Assembly: GCA_030512335.1 (NCBI GenBank)
Contig: JAULSU010000006.1
Coordinates: forward strand, 2,046,001-2,110,000
Source: Immersiella caudata
Taxonomy: Eukaryota > Ascomycota > Sordariomycetes > Sordariales > Lasiosphaeriaceae
DNA length: 64,000 nt
Reading direction: 5' to 3'
The translations under genes and the position numbers were made by a program. Shown piece after piece: positions 1 through 12,117 of the stretch; the first letter of the stretch is position 1, and each line of letters starts with the position of its first letter. The notes under the pieces were generated by a model, which ran no database searches, was not told where the DNA came from, and saw only the letters and a list, made by a program, of their open reading frames with translations.

Positions 1-2992
1 GCCATCTCCCTCCATGACCTCAACACCTTTGAGCCCATCGAGGCGCCCCTCGCCCGCACGCGCAATGCCTCCGTCTTTGCCGTTACTAGCAATGTCCTCA
101 AGGACCCCATGACTGGCATCCCAGAGATCATCTCCCGCTTGGCGGTCGCTGTGAAACGCAGACTGTTACTTTGGTCTTGGCACGAGAGCGAGCTGTCCCA
201 GGACGTGACCGAGGTTGTTCTGGCGGAGGCAATACGGACGGTTACGTGGGCGAATGCAACGAAGGTGGTATGTGGGATGAACAGTGGGTATGTGATGGTG
301 GATGTGGAGACCGGCACAGTGGAGGACATTGTCGGGCACGGCGTGGTAGGGGGTGTGGCGGGAGGTCAGGCGAAGTTTGGGGCGGTGAGCGCCGCGGGGA
401 TGGGGTACATGGTGTTGGGTGGTTCTACGCCGAAACCGCTGGCGACGAAGTTAGGGGAGGGGGAGCTGCTGCTAGCGAAGGATATCAATACTCTGTTTAT
501 TGATGACCAGGGGAAGGCGCTGGACAAGAGACAGGTGCCGTGGCAGTCGGCGCCGGATGGGATTGGGTATAGCTATCCGTATATGCTGGCGCTGCAGCAT
601 CCGACGAAGGGGAGCTTGGAGGTGCGGAATCCGGAGACTTTGAACTTGCTGCAGACGATAAACCTGCCGGCTGCGGCAGCTCTTCACTTCACGCCGCCAA
701 CGTCAAGCTTGGCGCATGCTGGCAAGGGATTTTATGTCTTGAGTGAGCGTGTGGTTTGGAAGATGGACGCGACAAATTATGATTCGCAGATCGAGGAGCT
801 GATAGGTAGTGGGAAGTATGATGAGGCCATCAGTGTCTTAGGCATGTTGGAGGATGCGTTGCTGAAGAATAAGACGCAGACGATGCGCGAGGTCAAGATG
901 CTCAAGGCAGAGCTGCTTTTCAGGCAGAAGAAGTACCGCGAGTCGATGGATCTGTTCAACGAGGATGAGGTGCACGCTCCTCCAGAGCGGGTGCTGAAGC
1001 TCTTCCCGAGGATCATCGCTGGAGATCTCGCTGGGGTTGAGGAGGAGAAGGATAGCAGCGATTCGGATCACGAAGAGCACAACGGCAAGACGAATGGCGA
1101 GACAGGGCAAAAGGCGGATACTGCTGCTTTGGAGCCACAGGTTGCGTCACCACCGAGGGCATCGGCGGGCGGCTTTACGAAATATCTCATGGGGCATCGC
1201 AAGCTCAACCCGGAAACGGCTTCGATTGCCTCCTCCAAAAGGGCCTCCGACACTGACGACAATGCTAGTATCAAGGGAGTCAAGGCCAATGACGAGCAGT
1301 CCAAAGAGGAGAAGGACCTCATGGCGGCTGTGCAGGAGTTGAGTGGCTACCTTGTCGGCGCAAGGACAAGACTTCAACGGGTCCTTGACCCGGCCACCGG
1401 CAAGCTGAGACCGAGAAAGACACAGAGCGGCTCCACCGAGGAAGCGTTCAAGACCCTTATGAGCTCGTCGAGGGAGGAGAGCGACGACCAGCTTGAGGAG
1501 GAACTCCAAAGCACCTTCAAGATTCTCGACACCGCTCTGTTTCGCACTTATATGTACTCCCGCTCGACACTGACAAGCTTCCTCTTCCGTATCCCCAACT
1601 TCTGTGACCCAGACGTTGTCAACGAGCGGCTGAAGGAGCACAATCGCTTCACGGAGCTCGTCGACTTCTTCTACGGGAAGAAGCTGCACAAGCAGGCGCT
1701 CGAACTGCTGAGGCGCTTTGGATCTCCTGACGAACCCGACGAGGCTGCGCCCACACTGCACGGCCCACAACGGACAGTCGCGTATCTCCAAGGGTTACCG
1801 CCAGACATGATCGATGTCATTCTGGAGTTCTCCGACTGGGCGTTGAGGAAGGATCCGAAACTGGCCATGGAGGTGTTCCTTGCAGACTCGGAGAACGCAG
1901 AGACTCTTCCGCGGAAGCGTGTTGATGAGTTTTTAAGGGGGATTGACCCGGCACTAGAGATTGAGTATCTCGAACACATCATAATGGAACTCAAAGACAT
2001 GACACCGGGATTTCATGATCGGTTGGTCGAGTTGCTTATTGCGCGCCTCATTGATACGGAACAAGGGAAGGGGTGGGATGATCTCATGGAGCGTCTGCTG
2101 CGCTTCTTGGGCCAGACTTGGCAGGGGAGTCAACAGTATGGGCTGCTTACGGCGTTTAATTTGATTCCAAAGACAGGTCAGTACTGGTTTGCGAGTTCAG
2201 ACTGGGCATGGCTGACCCATCGATATCCTTCAGACCCCCGGTTTTACGAGGCCCAGGCTGTTGTGTTAAGCAACATGGGAAATCACAAACAAGCTTTGGA
2301 GATATACGTCTTTAAGATGAAAGACTATGCCAAGGCGGAAGAGTGAGTTTCCAACACAGCACAAAAGGTTTTGCACATGCTGACGGATAACTAGATACTG
2401 CAACCGCATCCACAGGACAGAAGATAGCCATACGGCCTCACCATCCCAAACCACACCTGGTGGCACCGAGGACCCAGAGGATGCCAGACCATCCATCTAT
2501 CACACCCTCCTGTCCCTCTACCTGACCCCACCGCCATCGCAAGAACGCAACCTCGGCCCGGCACTCAATCTTCTTTCCAAACACGGCTGCCGGCTCCCAG
2601 CCAGTTCTACACTATCCCTCGTCCCCGATTCGCTGCCTGTGGCAGAGCTAGAATCTTACTTCCGCGGCCGTATGCGCAGCGCTAACAGCGTAGTCAACGA
2701 GACACGCATCGTCGCTAAACTGCACAAAACCGGCCTCGTAGCGAGCGAAGCCCTCCGCCTCCTCGGCGACGGTGCTCCTGGTGGGCAGGGCGGAAGAAAC
2801 AGGTCAGTCCTCGTCAGTGAGGAACGCGTCTGCGGTGTATGCCACAAGCGACTTGGCGGGAGCGTTGTTGCCATCTTGCCTGACAACGCGGTGGTCCACC
2901 TCGGATGTTTGAATAGGCCAAAAGCAGGCGAGACGAGTAGTTCATACAAATCGGTGGGTGCTTGGGGAAGAAGTGGTGGAATCAAGAGCTAG
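1..2992 (+). CDS. vps39: Vacuolar sorting protein 39 / VAM6 (HOPS subunit), 5' partial
   Basis: The reading frame is open from base 1, so the true start lies outside the window. Exons are 1-2342 and 2395-2992; the GTGAGT donor at 2343 and the CTAG acceptor rejoin as ...AEEYCNRI..., a hallmark segment of the family. Vps39/Vam6 is the Rab7/Ypt7-binding subunit of the HOPS tether at vacuole and late endosome, and in yeast also a vacuole-mitochondria contact factor. Visible are the end of an N-terminal CNH (citron homology) beta-propeller, a clathrin-repeat-like alpha-solenoid (for example the stretch containing LKEHNRFTELVDFFYGKK), an acidic/serine-rich insert around 1040-1300, and a C-terminal zinc-like motif CGVCHKRLG...HLGC. 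It is convergent with the minus-strand GON7. Identification is confident; only the N-terminus is missing. Confidence 0.92.
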
Positions 2993-3048
2993 AAGTGCCT
3001 ATCCTGGTTTTTGGATTTATTGTCGCGGTTGTATGATGGTAAAGCAAG

Positions 3049-3073
3049 CAAGCGGGCGGGCGGGCGGGCGGGC
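3049..3073. repeat. GGGC microsatellite between vps39 and gon7
   Basis: About five GGGC units follow a short AAGC run in the 195-bp convergent intergenic interval. The strand carries several G3 runs, so G-quadruplex formation is conceivable, but this is inference. Confidence 0.7.
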
Positions 3074-3187
3074 CGATGCCATGCAGAATAATTAAATACC
3101 CACTTGTATCATCATCATTGATAATAGACGGACTGGTTCGACCTGGTTGACGGGTCTTGCCTGCGTGTGTTTGACCTGCTCTGAGAT

Positions 3188-3487
3188 CTAGTCTTCCTCC
3201 TGCACCTCCTCGCCGTAGTTCTCTTCATCCTTGGAGTCCATGGCTGCGGCTGGGTTGGCGTTGTCCCGCTCCATGCGGGTAGTGAGTTCCTTGTTTACTT
3301 GATCTTGGACGGTGAGGATCGAAGACCGGAGACGCTGCAGGTAGTCGCTTTTCCTCTGGACGGCGGGGAGGGTGGAGGACGGGGCGTCTAGGGGGGTGGT
3401 AATGGTAAATGGGGGGTTGCCAGAGGTGGATGTGTAGGTTGCTGAGAGGGCGTAGGTTGGCTGGGATCCATTAGGTTGGTTAGACAT
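3188..3487 (-). CDS. gon7: EKC/KEOPS complex subunit Gon7
   Basis: A single-exon gene of 99 codons, with ATG at 3487 and TAG at 3188-3190. The protein has a variable N-terminus, the conserved core LQRLRSSILTVQDQVNKELT and an acidic tail ENYGEEVQEED, matching fungal Gon7 (a small, partly disordered KEOPS subunit). KEOPS makes the t6A modification on ANN-decoding tRNAs and was first linked to telomere maintenance and transcription in yeast. Length is typical. The gene is divergent from the HbrB gene across 584 bp, and convergent with vps39. The call rests on family memory of the core motif; the alternative is simply a conserved small fungal protein. Confidence 0.8.
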   Translation of the reverse strand: MSNQPNGSQPTYALSATYTSTSGNPPFTITTPLDAPSSTLPAVQRKSDYLQRLRSSILTVQDQVNKELTTRMERDNANPAAAMDSKDEENYGEEVQEED

Positions 3488-4071
3488 CTTGAGTGTGTGT
3501 TGACCTGGGCTGCTCTCGGCTTGTTGTGGTTTTGGTTTCTTTCAGGCTCGAGTTGTTTTGGGCCTCTCCTGAGTTCCTGCTTTGGCGGGGTTCTGATTTT
3601 TGCGAGGAGTCTGAAGAGGGGTAACCTGAGGTTTGGAGTCCTGGGCGCTTATACCGGATCTGGCGTGCTGTGCTGGCTGAGATTACAGTCGGAAAGGCGA
3701 GGTAGTGTCAACGTCGAAATATTGTGTGAGTTGAGTTTATGAGATATGGTTTGGTGGTGAGTTTGATGTCGTGGACCGGCACCCTGGATCCGTATGGGGC
3801 GGGAGGGCCGCGGGGTGCTCAGCCCGGCCCCACCGCATGCAGCAGGGGGTGATCACCAAGGGCGGGATGGCTGATTTGGTTTGGCCAGAGGGAAAAAGGA
3901 AGCATCACAACCCTGATGTCCTGACATCGTGCCGTCGCCTGGATCTGTCCTCTTGTTTATTTCCCGCGTTGCATCCCGCCGCAGCGATCACCCCGACGTC
4001 GATGGCTGGCTAGAGCGCCTCGCTGGCCCCGCAAACACCGCGATGTGATTTCGAAACACGCAGCAAGGACG
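3488..4071. promoter_or_regulatory. Divergent promoter interval, gon7 / HbrB gene
   Basis: 584 bp between the two start codons. It should hold both promoters and 5' UTRs. I see no recognisable gene, RNA or repeat. Confidence 0.5.
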
Positions 4072-7056
4072 ATGCAGCCGAACAGACCCACGCCGAGAAT
4101 GGGCCCCGGGAGCTTCTCGCCCCTGCCCGCTGGGGGTTCAGACATGTCCCGACCACGACGTCTCGAGTCGCCGTCGAGCGAGGACACGGCGCCGTTTAAC
4201 CTCAATCTGACGATCCCCAAGGCTCGCGCCGCTTCATCACAAACCCCTTCGCCTGCGACCCCGATCTACGCCAGTTTCACCTCCCACAGCAACGGCAGCT
4301 CGTCCAGCCTGCACAACTTCTCGCGCCCGACGCTGTCGACTGCCATATCCGCCGCCCGATCCGTTGCCGGCACTCACTCGCCGAGCGATAGCGCGCCGCG
4401 CAACGGACCCTCGCCCTTGACCCTCCCTCCCCGACCCGCCATCTCCCCCTCATCCTCGACTTTCCGCGGTCACTCGCGGAAGCACTCGCAGAACGCGGGC
4501 ATGTTCGAGCCCACCCTCCCATCCACAAGCACGTCGAATCTCTCCCACATCGGCATGGCGCAGTCCTCGCCGAAGCTCGCGCCTGCACAGACGCAGCGCC
4601 GCGAGCTGTCGGCAAGCCAGATTGCTGCGCAGGCGGCCGTCATGCAGCATCAGAATCAGCAGCAACAGGCTCAGCAGCAGCAGATCCAGCAAGTGCAGTT
4701 GCAGCTTCAGCATGCGCGCCAAAGGTCGCAGACGGTTCCGGCGCCCGGGGCGGAGTATGAGCAGCCGTCCGTGACGAATAAGCGCACCAGCGGAGGCCCG
4801 GGGCCGCTGAGCCCCCCGATGCTGAGTCTGACGGAGGCGAGCGCCCCAAGGGAGAGTGGGTTCGGGAGCCAGCCCCAAGGGTATCACAACGGGCTCGTGG
4901 GTAACCATACGCTCGTAGCCACAGCCGCCGCGAACCTGGTCTTTCCAAGGTCTGGACAGTCATCACCTGGCCTGCCTTCCCAGTCTTCGGTCTCCTCATC
5001 GTCATCCATGCCGCCGCCGGCTTTACCACCCCCGGTGCCGGAGAAACCGGCCAAGTCGGAGAAGTCAAAAGTCAAGCTCTTCTCGCGGCCCGCAATGAAG
5101 ATTGGCGTGAAGGGCGACACGAAGGAGAAGCCGTTGCCTAGCCCGGCGAAGATCGGTCACCCGTTCGGAAACCTCCAGCGTGGGAATTTCAGCACGACCA
5201 GTCTAGACTCTTCGTCGCAGTCATTTTATAGCCTCCAGAATTCGTCGACTGCGACCATACGAGCAGTCGAAACGTCGGGCGTGGAAAAGGAGGTCAAGGA
5301 GAAGGAGAAGAAGCACCACTTCTTGTCACGGCAGAAGCACAAGCTCAAGGATGATTACCATCTTCCATTGTCGTCTGCTTCGAGCAATTCGAGGCCAACA
5401 GATCCCAGCGCACCAAATAGTCTATACAACTTCAATTTACCGCCAAGTCCGGGGCCGAACAGCACCAGCTTCAAGAGCATGTCTGGGCTCGACTTGCGCC
5501 ACGGCGGGCGTGCCCTCCGAGAGAAGAAAAAGGAGGAGAGGCTATTTGACGACGCGGCATCTACTATTGTTGGCAGCGAATGGCCTGGTCCGAGCAGCGT
5601 TAGCTCCACGTCCGGGCCGCTGGGCTCGTCGGTGTATTACGAGCCTTTTGACAGTGGGAAGTTTGGCCTGAACAACATGACGCTGGACGATGCCTGGCCA
5701 TTCTTGAAGGCAAAGCTACTAGTCGTGTTCGAGGCAGAAGATTTGCGACTTCCCGTCGAGGACTTGAATCGCATAGTCTCGATGCATATCCAATACTGCA
5801 TTGCTCGCAGGAGTCCAAATATCATCGTGGACGACCTAAGGGAGCTGCTGGCTACTGGGTTCTCGAGCCTTGATCAGACGCTTCGCAAGACGCCAGAAGA
5901 CAGGCTGATCCCGGCTCTTGTCGAGCTGTGGATGTTTACCTTCACGGGTATCCTGCCTTATCTTCAAGCCGTATTCCTGCCCCTGGATCTGGAATTTTCA
6001 GGGAGCGGCTCGCTTATGACCTCTGAACAGGCTCGCGACTTCTGGGGAGGCATCCCATCTACCCACTCGCCCATCGAGACTTCTTGGAATCTCAGCTCTG
6101 CCCACGGCCAGAGCCACAGCGTCAATGTTTCACCTGCCTCTTCCGTCCTCGAGGTTCGGCGTCTCATTTTATTATCCTTCCGAGACATCGTTATTCTCCC
6201 GCGCTACGAGACCCTGAAAACCATGTTCTCCCGACTATCCCTTGAGTTCCTTCCCCAAGCTCTTGCGTCCATGGCCTTGACATCCCCCGTCACCATCGCA
6301 TCCCCACTCTTCAGCAACCCAGTCCAAGGCCAATACCAACCACTCTACTCTACCTCACCGGCTGAGTCCTCACAAGGCTCCATCAGCCTGAACAACGTGA
6401 ACAGCGCTCCCGCTGGCTACCCCCGTCCCAGCACCGCCATGTCCCTTGACCCCTCCGTCTCCAGCTTCCACAGCGCCGGCAGCACTCTTCTCGGTGACGG
6501 CCCCGGCAGTGGCAACCGCAGCCGCGCCATCAGCAATGTCAGCTACGGCAGCGACCACACCCGCCCCTATACCCCCAACAGCCTCTACGCCCTCGGTGCC
6601 TCAGTCCCCAGCTTCTCCGGGTCCAACCCCCCCGGAGCTTCTAACCCAACCACCACCTCTAGCGGCAGCCTCCGCGAACAAAACGTTGAAGGCTCTAAAC
6701 AAGTCACCGAGATGGTCGGCCGCATGCTACAGTGCATGAGCGTCCTAGCCTCCGTAGGCCACGTCCCCGGCGCGCCTCCATCCGCTGCGTCCGCGGGCGG
6801 ACCTGTTACTTCTGGTGGTGATGAGGGTAACCACATGGTTGAGGAACTTAACAAACTCCTGAAACTCAACTGGCTGGGTCGTGGACGGACGGGCAGGAAT
6901 AGGCGGGGTATTGTCGGCGGGCGCGTCAAGAGGGGCGCGATGATGCCGCCGCCTTTGATGGGAGGTTTGTCGAATACATCGTCTAGCACGGGAGGCGTGG
7001 GATTGGGAGGAGGTTCGTCTTCTGCCAGTGTGAGGGAGGAGAAAGTAGGTTTATGA
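4072..7056 (+). CDS. TORC2 subunit, HbrB/Bit61 family
   Basis: A single exon encoding 994 aa. The upstream in-frame GTG at 4045 is not a credible eukaryotic start; the first ATG is at 4072 (MQPNRPTPRMGPG). The first ~530 residues are low-complexity S/P/T-rich with a glutamine tract near residues 193-215 and a proline-rich SH3-type segment (PPPALPPPVPEKP). The HbrB domain follows at about residues 538-730 (DDAWPFLKAKLLVVFEAEDLR ... FRDIVILPRYETL), the region shared with yeast Bit61/Bit2 and mammalian PRR5. These are accessory TORC2 components acting at the plasma membrane on AGC kinases and actin polarity; Aspergillus hbrB was found as a hyperbranching locus. The tail is S/G-rich with a basic patch. 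Length is usual for filamentous fungi. Confidence 0.88.
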   Translation: MQPNRPTPRMGPGSFSPLPAGGSDMSRPRRLESPSSEDTAPFNLNLTIPKARAASSQTPSPATPIYASFTSHSNGSSSSLHNFSRPTLSTAISAARSVAGTHSPSDSAPRNGPSPLTLPPRPAISPSSSTFRGHSRKHSQNAGMFEPTLPSTSTSNLSHIGMAQSSPKLAPAQTQRRELSASQIAAQAAVMQHQNQQQQAQQQQIQQVQLQLQHARQRSQTVPAPGAEYEQPSVTNKRTSGGPGPLSPPMLSLTEASAPRESGFGSQPQGYHNGLVGNHTLVATAAANLVFPRSGQSSPGLPSQSSVSSSSSMPPPALPPPVPEKPAKSEKSKVKLFSRPAMKIGVKGDTKEKPLPSPAKIGHPFGNLQRGNFSTTSLDSSSQSFYSLQNSSTATIRAVETSGVEKEVKEKEKKHHFLSRQKHKLKDDYHLPLSSASSNSRPTDPSAPNSLYNFNLPPSPGPNSTSFKSMSGLDLRHGGRALREKKKEERLFDDAASTIVGSEWPGPSSVSSTSGPLGSSVYYEPFDSGKFGLNNMTLDDAWPFLKAKLLVVFEAEDLRLPVEDLNRIVSMHIQYCIARRSPNIIVDDLRELLATGFSSLDQTLRKTPEDRLIPALVELWMFTFTGILPYLQAVFLPLDLEFSGSGSLMTSEQARDFWGGIPSTHSPIETSWNLSSAHGQSHSVNVSPASSVLEVRRLILLSFRDIVILPRYETLKTMFSRLSLEFLPQALASMALTSPVTIASPLFSNPVQGQYQPLYSTSPAESSQGSISLNNVNSAPAGYPRPSTAMSLDPSVSSFHSAGSTLLGDGPGSGNRSRAISNVSYGSDHTRPYTPNSLYALGASVPSFSGSNPPGASNPTTTSSGSLREQNVEGSKQVTEMVGRMLQCMSVLASVGHVPGAPPSAASAGGPVTSGGDEGNHMVEELNKLLKLNWLGRGRTGRNRRGIVGGRVKRGAMMPPPLMGGLSNTSSSTGGVGLGGGSSSASVREEKVGL

Positions 7057-9396
7057 CATGACTGAGGGGATACCTGGAATGGCTTGTATTTTGTGTTTGT
7101 ATGGTATGATTTTGCGGGTTATTGGCTTTTGATGCGCTGCTTTGGAGCTTGGCAGGAGAAATTCCTGGGCCCATGACAACTGGGATGGTATTCGCTTGTG
7201 CAATGTACTTTTATGATGGGCGGCTTCAAAAGGACGGTTGATGACTGGCGTTTGCAGTGGCAGGGATACATGGTTCGTTTGTGTACAGGCACCCTTCCTT
7301 GATGAAAACGAACCCACGATCTGTAGTATCATGTTGGTTGCGATTCGAGCCCGGTGGACAGAGTTGATGGTGAGATAGGCATGATAGAACGGCAGAAATA
7401 AAACACATCACGAGTAGGCTCACACAGGGACAGGCGCCGAAGCAATTGGAGATCAGTCATGAAATTTCTATATGTTGCAATATCTGCAGTTGGAAGCGGG
7501 CATCTGTTGTTGCTGTTAGCAGCTGGCTCGTCTCGACGGATGACAAGAACAAGTGTGGAAAATCCAATCAGACATCCAAGGAAGGTATTCGCCCTCATCT
7601 GTCACAAAATAGGCTCTATGTGACTCGAGTGGAAACTGCGAATGTCGGAAACTTCATCATAAGGATCGGGGAGGGAAGGGTGCAGCGTAGTGGGAAAAAT
7701 TAGAACTGACCTGAGCGATGATGTTTGGAAGAGATGCTGCGATGGTTAGCGAGAGGGAAGAACCAAGCTTTTAAATGAGTTTGCAAGCTCTGAGCAGAAA
7801 ATTCTCGGCAGCGGGGCACTATCTCGGTTTTTCGTTAGCAAGGTTGCCAGAGAGTTTAGGCAAACGCTCCAGCAAAAGCCAAATTCATCATGTGATGATG
7901 TTCCGCTTTGTCAGACAAAAATACTGGCAAGTAGCAGGCCCCTCCCCATAGGAAGGGAGCCCGAACAGACTAGCTTTCGTTCATGGTCGAATCAGTTGGG
8001 AAAAGAAGACATGTTCAATGGGTTGTCATCATCCAGGAAGCGGAACGCGGAGGGGCATTGCGAGTACGTTTACAGAAGAAATTACTTACCGGTTGTGCTG
8101 CCGCGTGCCAATTGTGGCGCTGCTGCTTCGCAACTCGCTCGTTTGCGACGCCGAGATCGAGCAACCCAGAGACGGAGGTCGAATGAGACAGCTCTCGTCG
8201 TTTCTTCGTTTGCTTGCTCTCGGGAGGCCAGAGGCGGGTTGATGAAGCAGGTAAAGCGCGGTGGTTGAGGTTGAGAATGGAAGGGGAAGAAGAAGAAGAT
8301 GCGGCTCAAACTGACGTTGAATAAATACCTGGAAACATTGTGGTATCGATAAGAGTTTGAAATTTTGGGCCACGAAGGGCTCCACAAACTGGCCTCAGGC
8401 AGAAATTTCAACTTTCCCCACCTCGAACCACGCATATGAGGCAGCAACAATTGCGTCCAGAATCGTCCGTCAGAAAAAATTGTCGATCCGCACCGTCTGT
8501 CGACAGCCGCCCCATCGATCTAAGCAGTACTTCGGGCCGGAAAAACTTGCTAAAGCCCCTTTACCTGCATCAAATCGACGAATGACCAGCATCCATTTTA
8601 CAGGAGCCAGACGTGCGGACGAGCCAAGCACTCCTGCTTGATCGACCGCTTCGCCGCCTGACCCTGACCCCCCCGATTTTCGCGAAAGGGGACTTCGCAA
8701 CCTCTCGCTCGATCTCGTGTCGCAGAGGTGAAAAACTTGGGGCCCCAGGACCGGTTTCTTCATTCACTTCCTAAGCGCATCTGTTGTTGCACAGGCTTGC
8801 CTGGCAATAATAGTCGACGGCGGCAATATTTGACGTGCCCGCTGTCATCAGCTTTCAATCGGGCAACTTTTCGCTCGCTCTCCCCCAGTCGCTGGGCTCT
8901 CGCCTCCACCAACACCAACCCCGTCCTAAAACTCCACAATCCACCACCTCGGACCACGTCGCGCCCTCCTCTCGCCCTGGCCACGCCTGACAAATCGCAC
9001 ATCCAACACTTTCTCTCTGCTGCATACTTGCAGTCTAATTATCTCGTTGTGCATTACTGATTGCTGGCGTTGCTGTTGTCTCCCGGTTTCCATTGCTCCC
9101 GCCCGCCTCGCCCATTCTTCCTCCGCTCGTCGCGCGACAATCCCACTTCTGGCGATATCGGGCTCGCCGGAGCAATCGCATTCGCTCCTCTCCTTCGCGG
9201 CATCCAAACGCACGACGTCCCGCGTCCCGAACCCCGCCAGCCGAGTTCCTCACACGCGTGCGCGCGCTCCGCGTGCTCCCATCCCGCCGGCCCTCTGCGG
9301 CAACCAGAAAGTCGCGACAAACGCCAAGCTTCGCATGCGATAACGCGGAGGATCTCACGTCGATATCCACGCCGTGGATAGTCGACAGCCCCGGAG
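7057..9396. other. 2.3-kb intergenic region upstream of the ptaB-like gene
   Basis: No ORF here looks like a protein. The last ~600 bp (8.8-9.4 kb) are pyrimidine-rich, as expected for a long 5' leader and core promoter of the downstream gene. The first part is probably the HbrB gene 3' UTR. A long regulatory interval is common upstream of developmental regulators. Confidence 0.5.
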
Positions 9397-12117
9397 ATGA
9401 TGGCTAGCATGGGCCCGTCCTTTCCGCCGCACCCCGGCGGAATGCAACAACATCCGGGCGCCCCGCCTGGGCATCCCATGGCCCCAGGCATGGCTCACAA
9501 CCCGAGCCAGCCTGGCGGCACCCCCGGAATGCCGCAGCATATGGTACAGCACTTGGGAGTGTCAGGGCCGGGGCCCCAGATGAATCCCGCCGCCCTGATG
9601 GCTGGCATGCCACCAGGTCCCAACCCAAACGCCCACGCCGCCATGCAACACCTGAACCCCGCCCACGCTCAAAACATGTTCCAGCAGCAGCATATTTGTA
9701 TGTCTACCAGTCTTGCGATCAGTCGATCTCGGATGTTGCTAGGTGCTGACCCTGATCAACAGTCAATAACAACCAAATGCAGCAGCAGCAGCAACTGAGA
9801 CTACAACAATTACACCAGCAACAACAGGCGCGGCAGGCGCTCATGGCCTCTCAGGCGGCATATCAAAACATGAATGGACTGCCCCTTGGTATACCTGTGG
9901 GCATGACTCCTCAGCAATTCAATCAGTTGAGGAGCGGCCGCATACCGGTAGCTTCTCTCCCCCCTCATCCCCAGATGGCGCATCTCGCTCAACAGCCGCA
10001 GGTTCAAAACATGAACGTAAGCGAAACCACAGCCGCGTTGCAATTCGCAGTGCGATGAGCTTGTAGGTCTTAGTTCTTCGGCATTTGCTAACTTGACTCT
10101 TTCAGATTGCCCAACAAATCGCCATGCAGCAGCAACAAATTCAGATGGGCCAACAAGGAGGCAACCCCAATCAGCATCCCATGAACCCACAGCAGATGAA
10201 TCTCCAGCAACAAGCCCAGCTCGCGGCTCTTCAGGCGCAGCAGGCAGCCCAGGCGCAGCACGCCCAAGCTCAGGCACAAGCAGCCCAGCAGCAACAGCAG
10301 GTTCAACAACAGGTGCAACAGCAGCAGCAGCAGCAGCAGCACCAGCAAGCCCAAGCCCAGCAGCAACATCAACAGCAACAAGCTCAACAACAGCAAGCTC
10401 AGCAGGCGGCCCAGCAGCAGCAGCAACAAGGACCTGGCCAGCCGCAACCTCAACAACAGCCCCAACAGCCACAACAACAGATGGGGCAGGCGCAGCCGCA
10501 AGGTCCTCAATCACAACCAGGGCAGGTCGGCCCTGGAGCCAATGGGCCAGCACAGAATCAGGGGCCAAGCCAAGGCCCAACGCCGCAGCCGAATGCCCAG
10601 CAACAATCGCAGGCCCCTCCGCAAACTCCCCAGACCACTCAGGCACAGCAAGCTCAGCTCGTGGCCCAGGCTCAGGCTCAGGCCCAGCAGCAACAGCAGC
10701 AACAACAGGCGCAAAGCGCAGGTGTTGCAAATCTCATGCAGCAACAGCAACAAGCTCAGCAACAGCACCAGCAAAAGAGCATGAATATGAAGGCCATGTT
10801 CTTGCTTAAGCTGATGGAGTTTGGCGAGCATATGAGCGGTTTCAACGTAAGTTCAGCTAACACTCTCAGATGGTTCTACAGCTGCTAACCTCGGCCTGAA
10901 CAGAAAGGCAAGGATGATTTAAGCTATTGGAACAACTTCGTTCAGCAGTTCTTCTCCCACAAGGGCATCTTCAGGCACACCATCCTTTGCAAAGAGGGAG
11001 ACACCCAAACTGAGAAGCAGTATGAGCTCTCATATTCCTCGCTTGCCCGGTATTTTTACACCCATTTTGAGAGCCATGTCAAGACGATACAGCTCGTCCT
11101 TGACAGAGGGATAACTGATCGACCTCTTCCCAACGATTGCCATTTCATTGAGAGCACAAAGGCCAGCTTAGTGTACTGGTTTGATAGCGGCTCACACGTA
11201 AGTTTACCAACTTTGCTATTCTGTGCAAGGCCGCTAACATTTCTGAAGTTGGTTACCACTGGTGTTCTTCGTGCTCAGTTTGATAGCGAGCAGAAAGTGG
11301 AACTTCTTGAGTTCCTTACTACTGGCCACGAGGAGTACATTTCCAGGGATGTGGTCATTCAAGCGGCAAGGCCAGTTCACAACTGGATGAAGGAGTGGCG
11401 GCAACTTAACTCGCAGGACGGCACCCACTCCCCTGAGATGAGCAACAAGAAGAAAGCCAAATCCTTTCGGTGCCCCGCGAACCCACCGCCGGACTTCGAT
11501 CTACCGCAACCCTCAGTCAAGCTTGGTATGGGAGTTACGCACGCCGTTCACCAATTCCTTGAGGTAAGATGTCTTGTCAGCTGTGTCGGCCGTCTTGCTA
11601 ACAAAGTCCGTAGATTGTGGAGATCATGGGTCAGATGAACCCACTCTTTGGCTTTGTTCATCAACATCCTGGACTCGCCCCTTACTCTGCGCTTGAGCAG
11701 TATGTCAACCAAATCAACAGCTCAGGGCAAGGCGTCAACGGCCAGAACATGCCGCAGGGCGGTCCGAGGACGCCCAGTTTCAACCAGTTCCCCATCGGCG
11801 CCAGCCCGGCCATGACAAACCAGATGCTCCCCGGAAGCCCTCACATCGGGAGTCCCGCCCCCGGACAGATGCAAGCACCTGGAATGCAACTTCAGGCAAG
11901 CCAGCAAGGAACCAGCTCCAGTGGACCCAGTGCCAACACGTCGCCTTCGCAAAACAACAAGCGCCGTAGAGCGTCAGCTGTGAAGACTGAAGACGATACC
12001 ACTGCATCAGCTCCCACGCCAGGAACCGTTGGCACGCCCCAGATGAACGGTGCCACGGCCAAAGGAAAGCCTCCCACACCAAGGATGCCCAAGAGGATGA
12101 AGGGAAACCCCCCATGA
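9397..12117 (+). CDS. ptaB: LIM-domain-binding transcriptional co-regulator (PtaB type), polyglutamine-rich
   Basis: Six exons: 9397-9697, 9763-10016, 10106-10846, 10904-11197, 11249-11563, 11614-12117, giving 802 aa. All joins keep frame, and introns have CTAAC/CTGAC branch points. Residues ~185-432 are an extreme Q/A/H-rich tract. The LIM-binding (Ldb/Chip) domain starts near residue 433 (KDDLSYWNNFVQQFFSHKG) and includes LSYSSLARYFYTHFESHVK and VYWFDSGSHLVTTG. The C-terminus has a basic nuclear-localisation-like KKRRRA-type patch and a PTPRMPKRMKG tail. Fungal members (A. fumigatus PtaB) act with the LUFS protein SomA/Flo8 in the nucleus to control adhesion, conidiation and biofilm genes. 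Intron 4 is 51 bp and has no in-frame stop, so retention would give a slightly longer protein. The family call is firm; the symbol is by homology. Confidence 0.87.

Noticed and set aside
4045..4071. N-terminal extension of the HbrB protein
   Set aside because: The frame opens with GTG; the first ATG is 4072.
7320..7380. T-loop-like TTCGAGCCC string
   Set aside because: The surrounding bases do not pair into a tRNA cloverleaf.
9810..10730. 306-codon minus-strand ORF rich in Val/Ala/Leu
   Set aside because: It is the antisense of the polyglutamine tract; CAG repeats give long open frames on the other strand.
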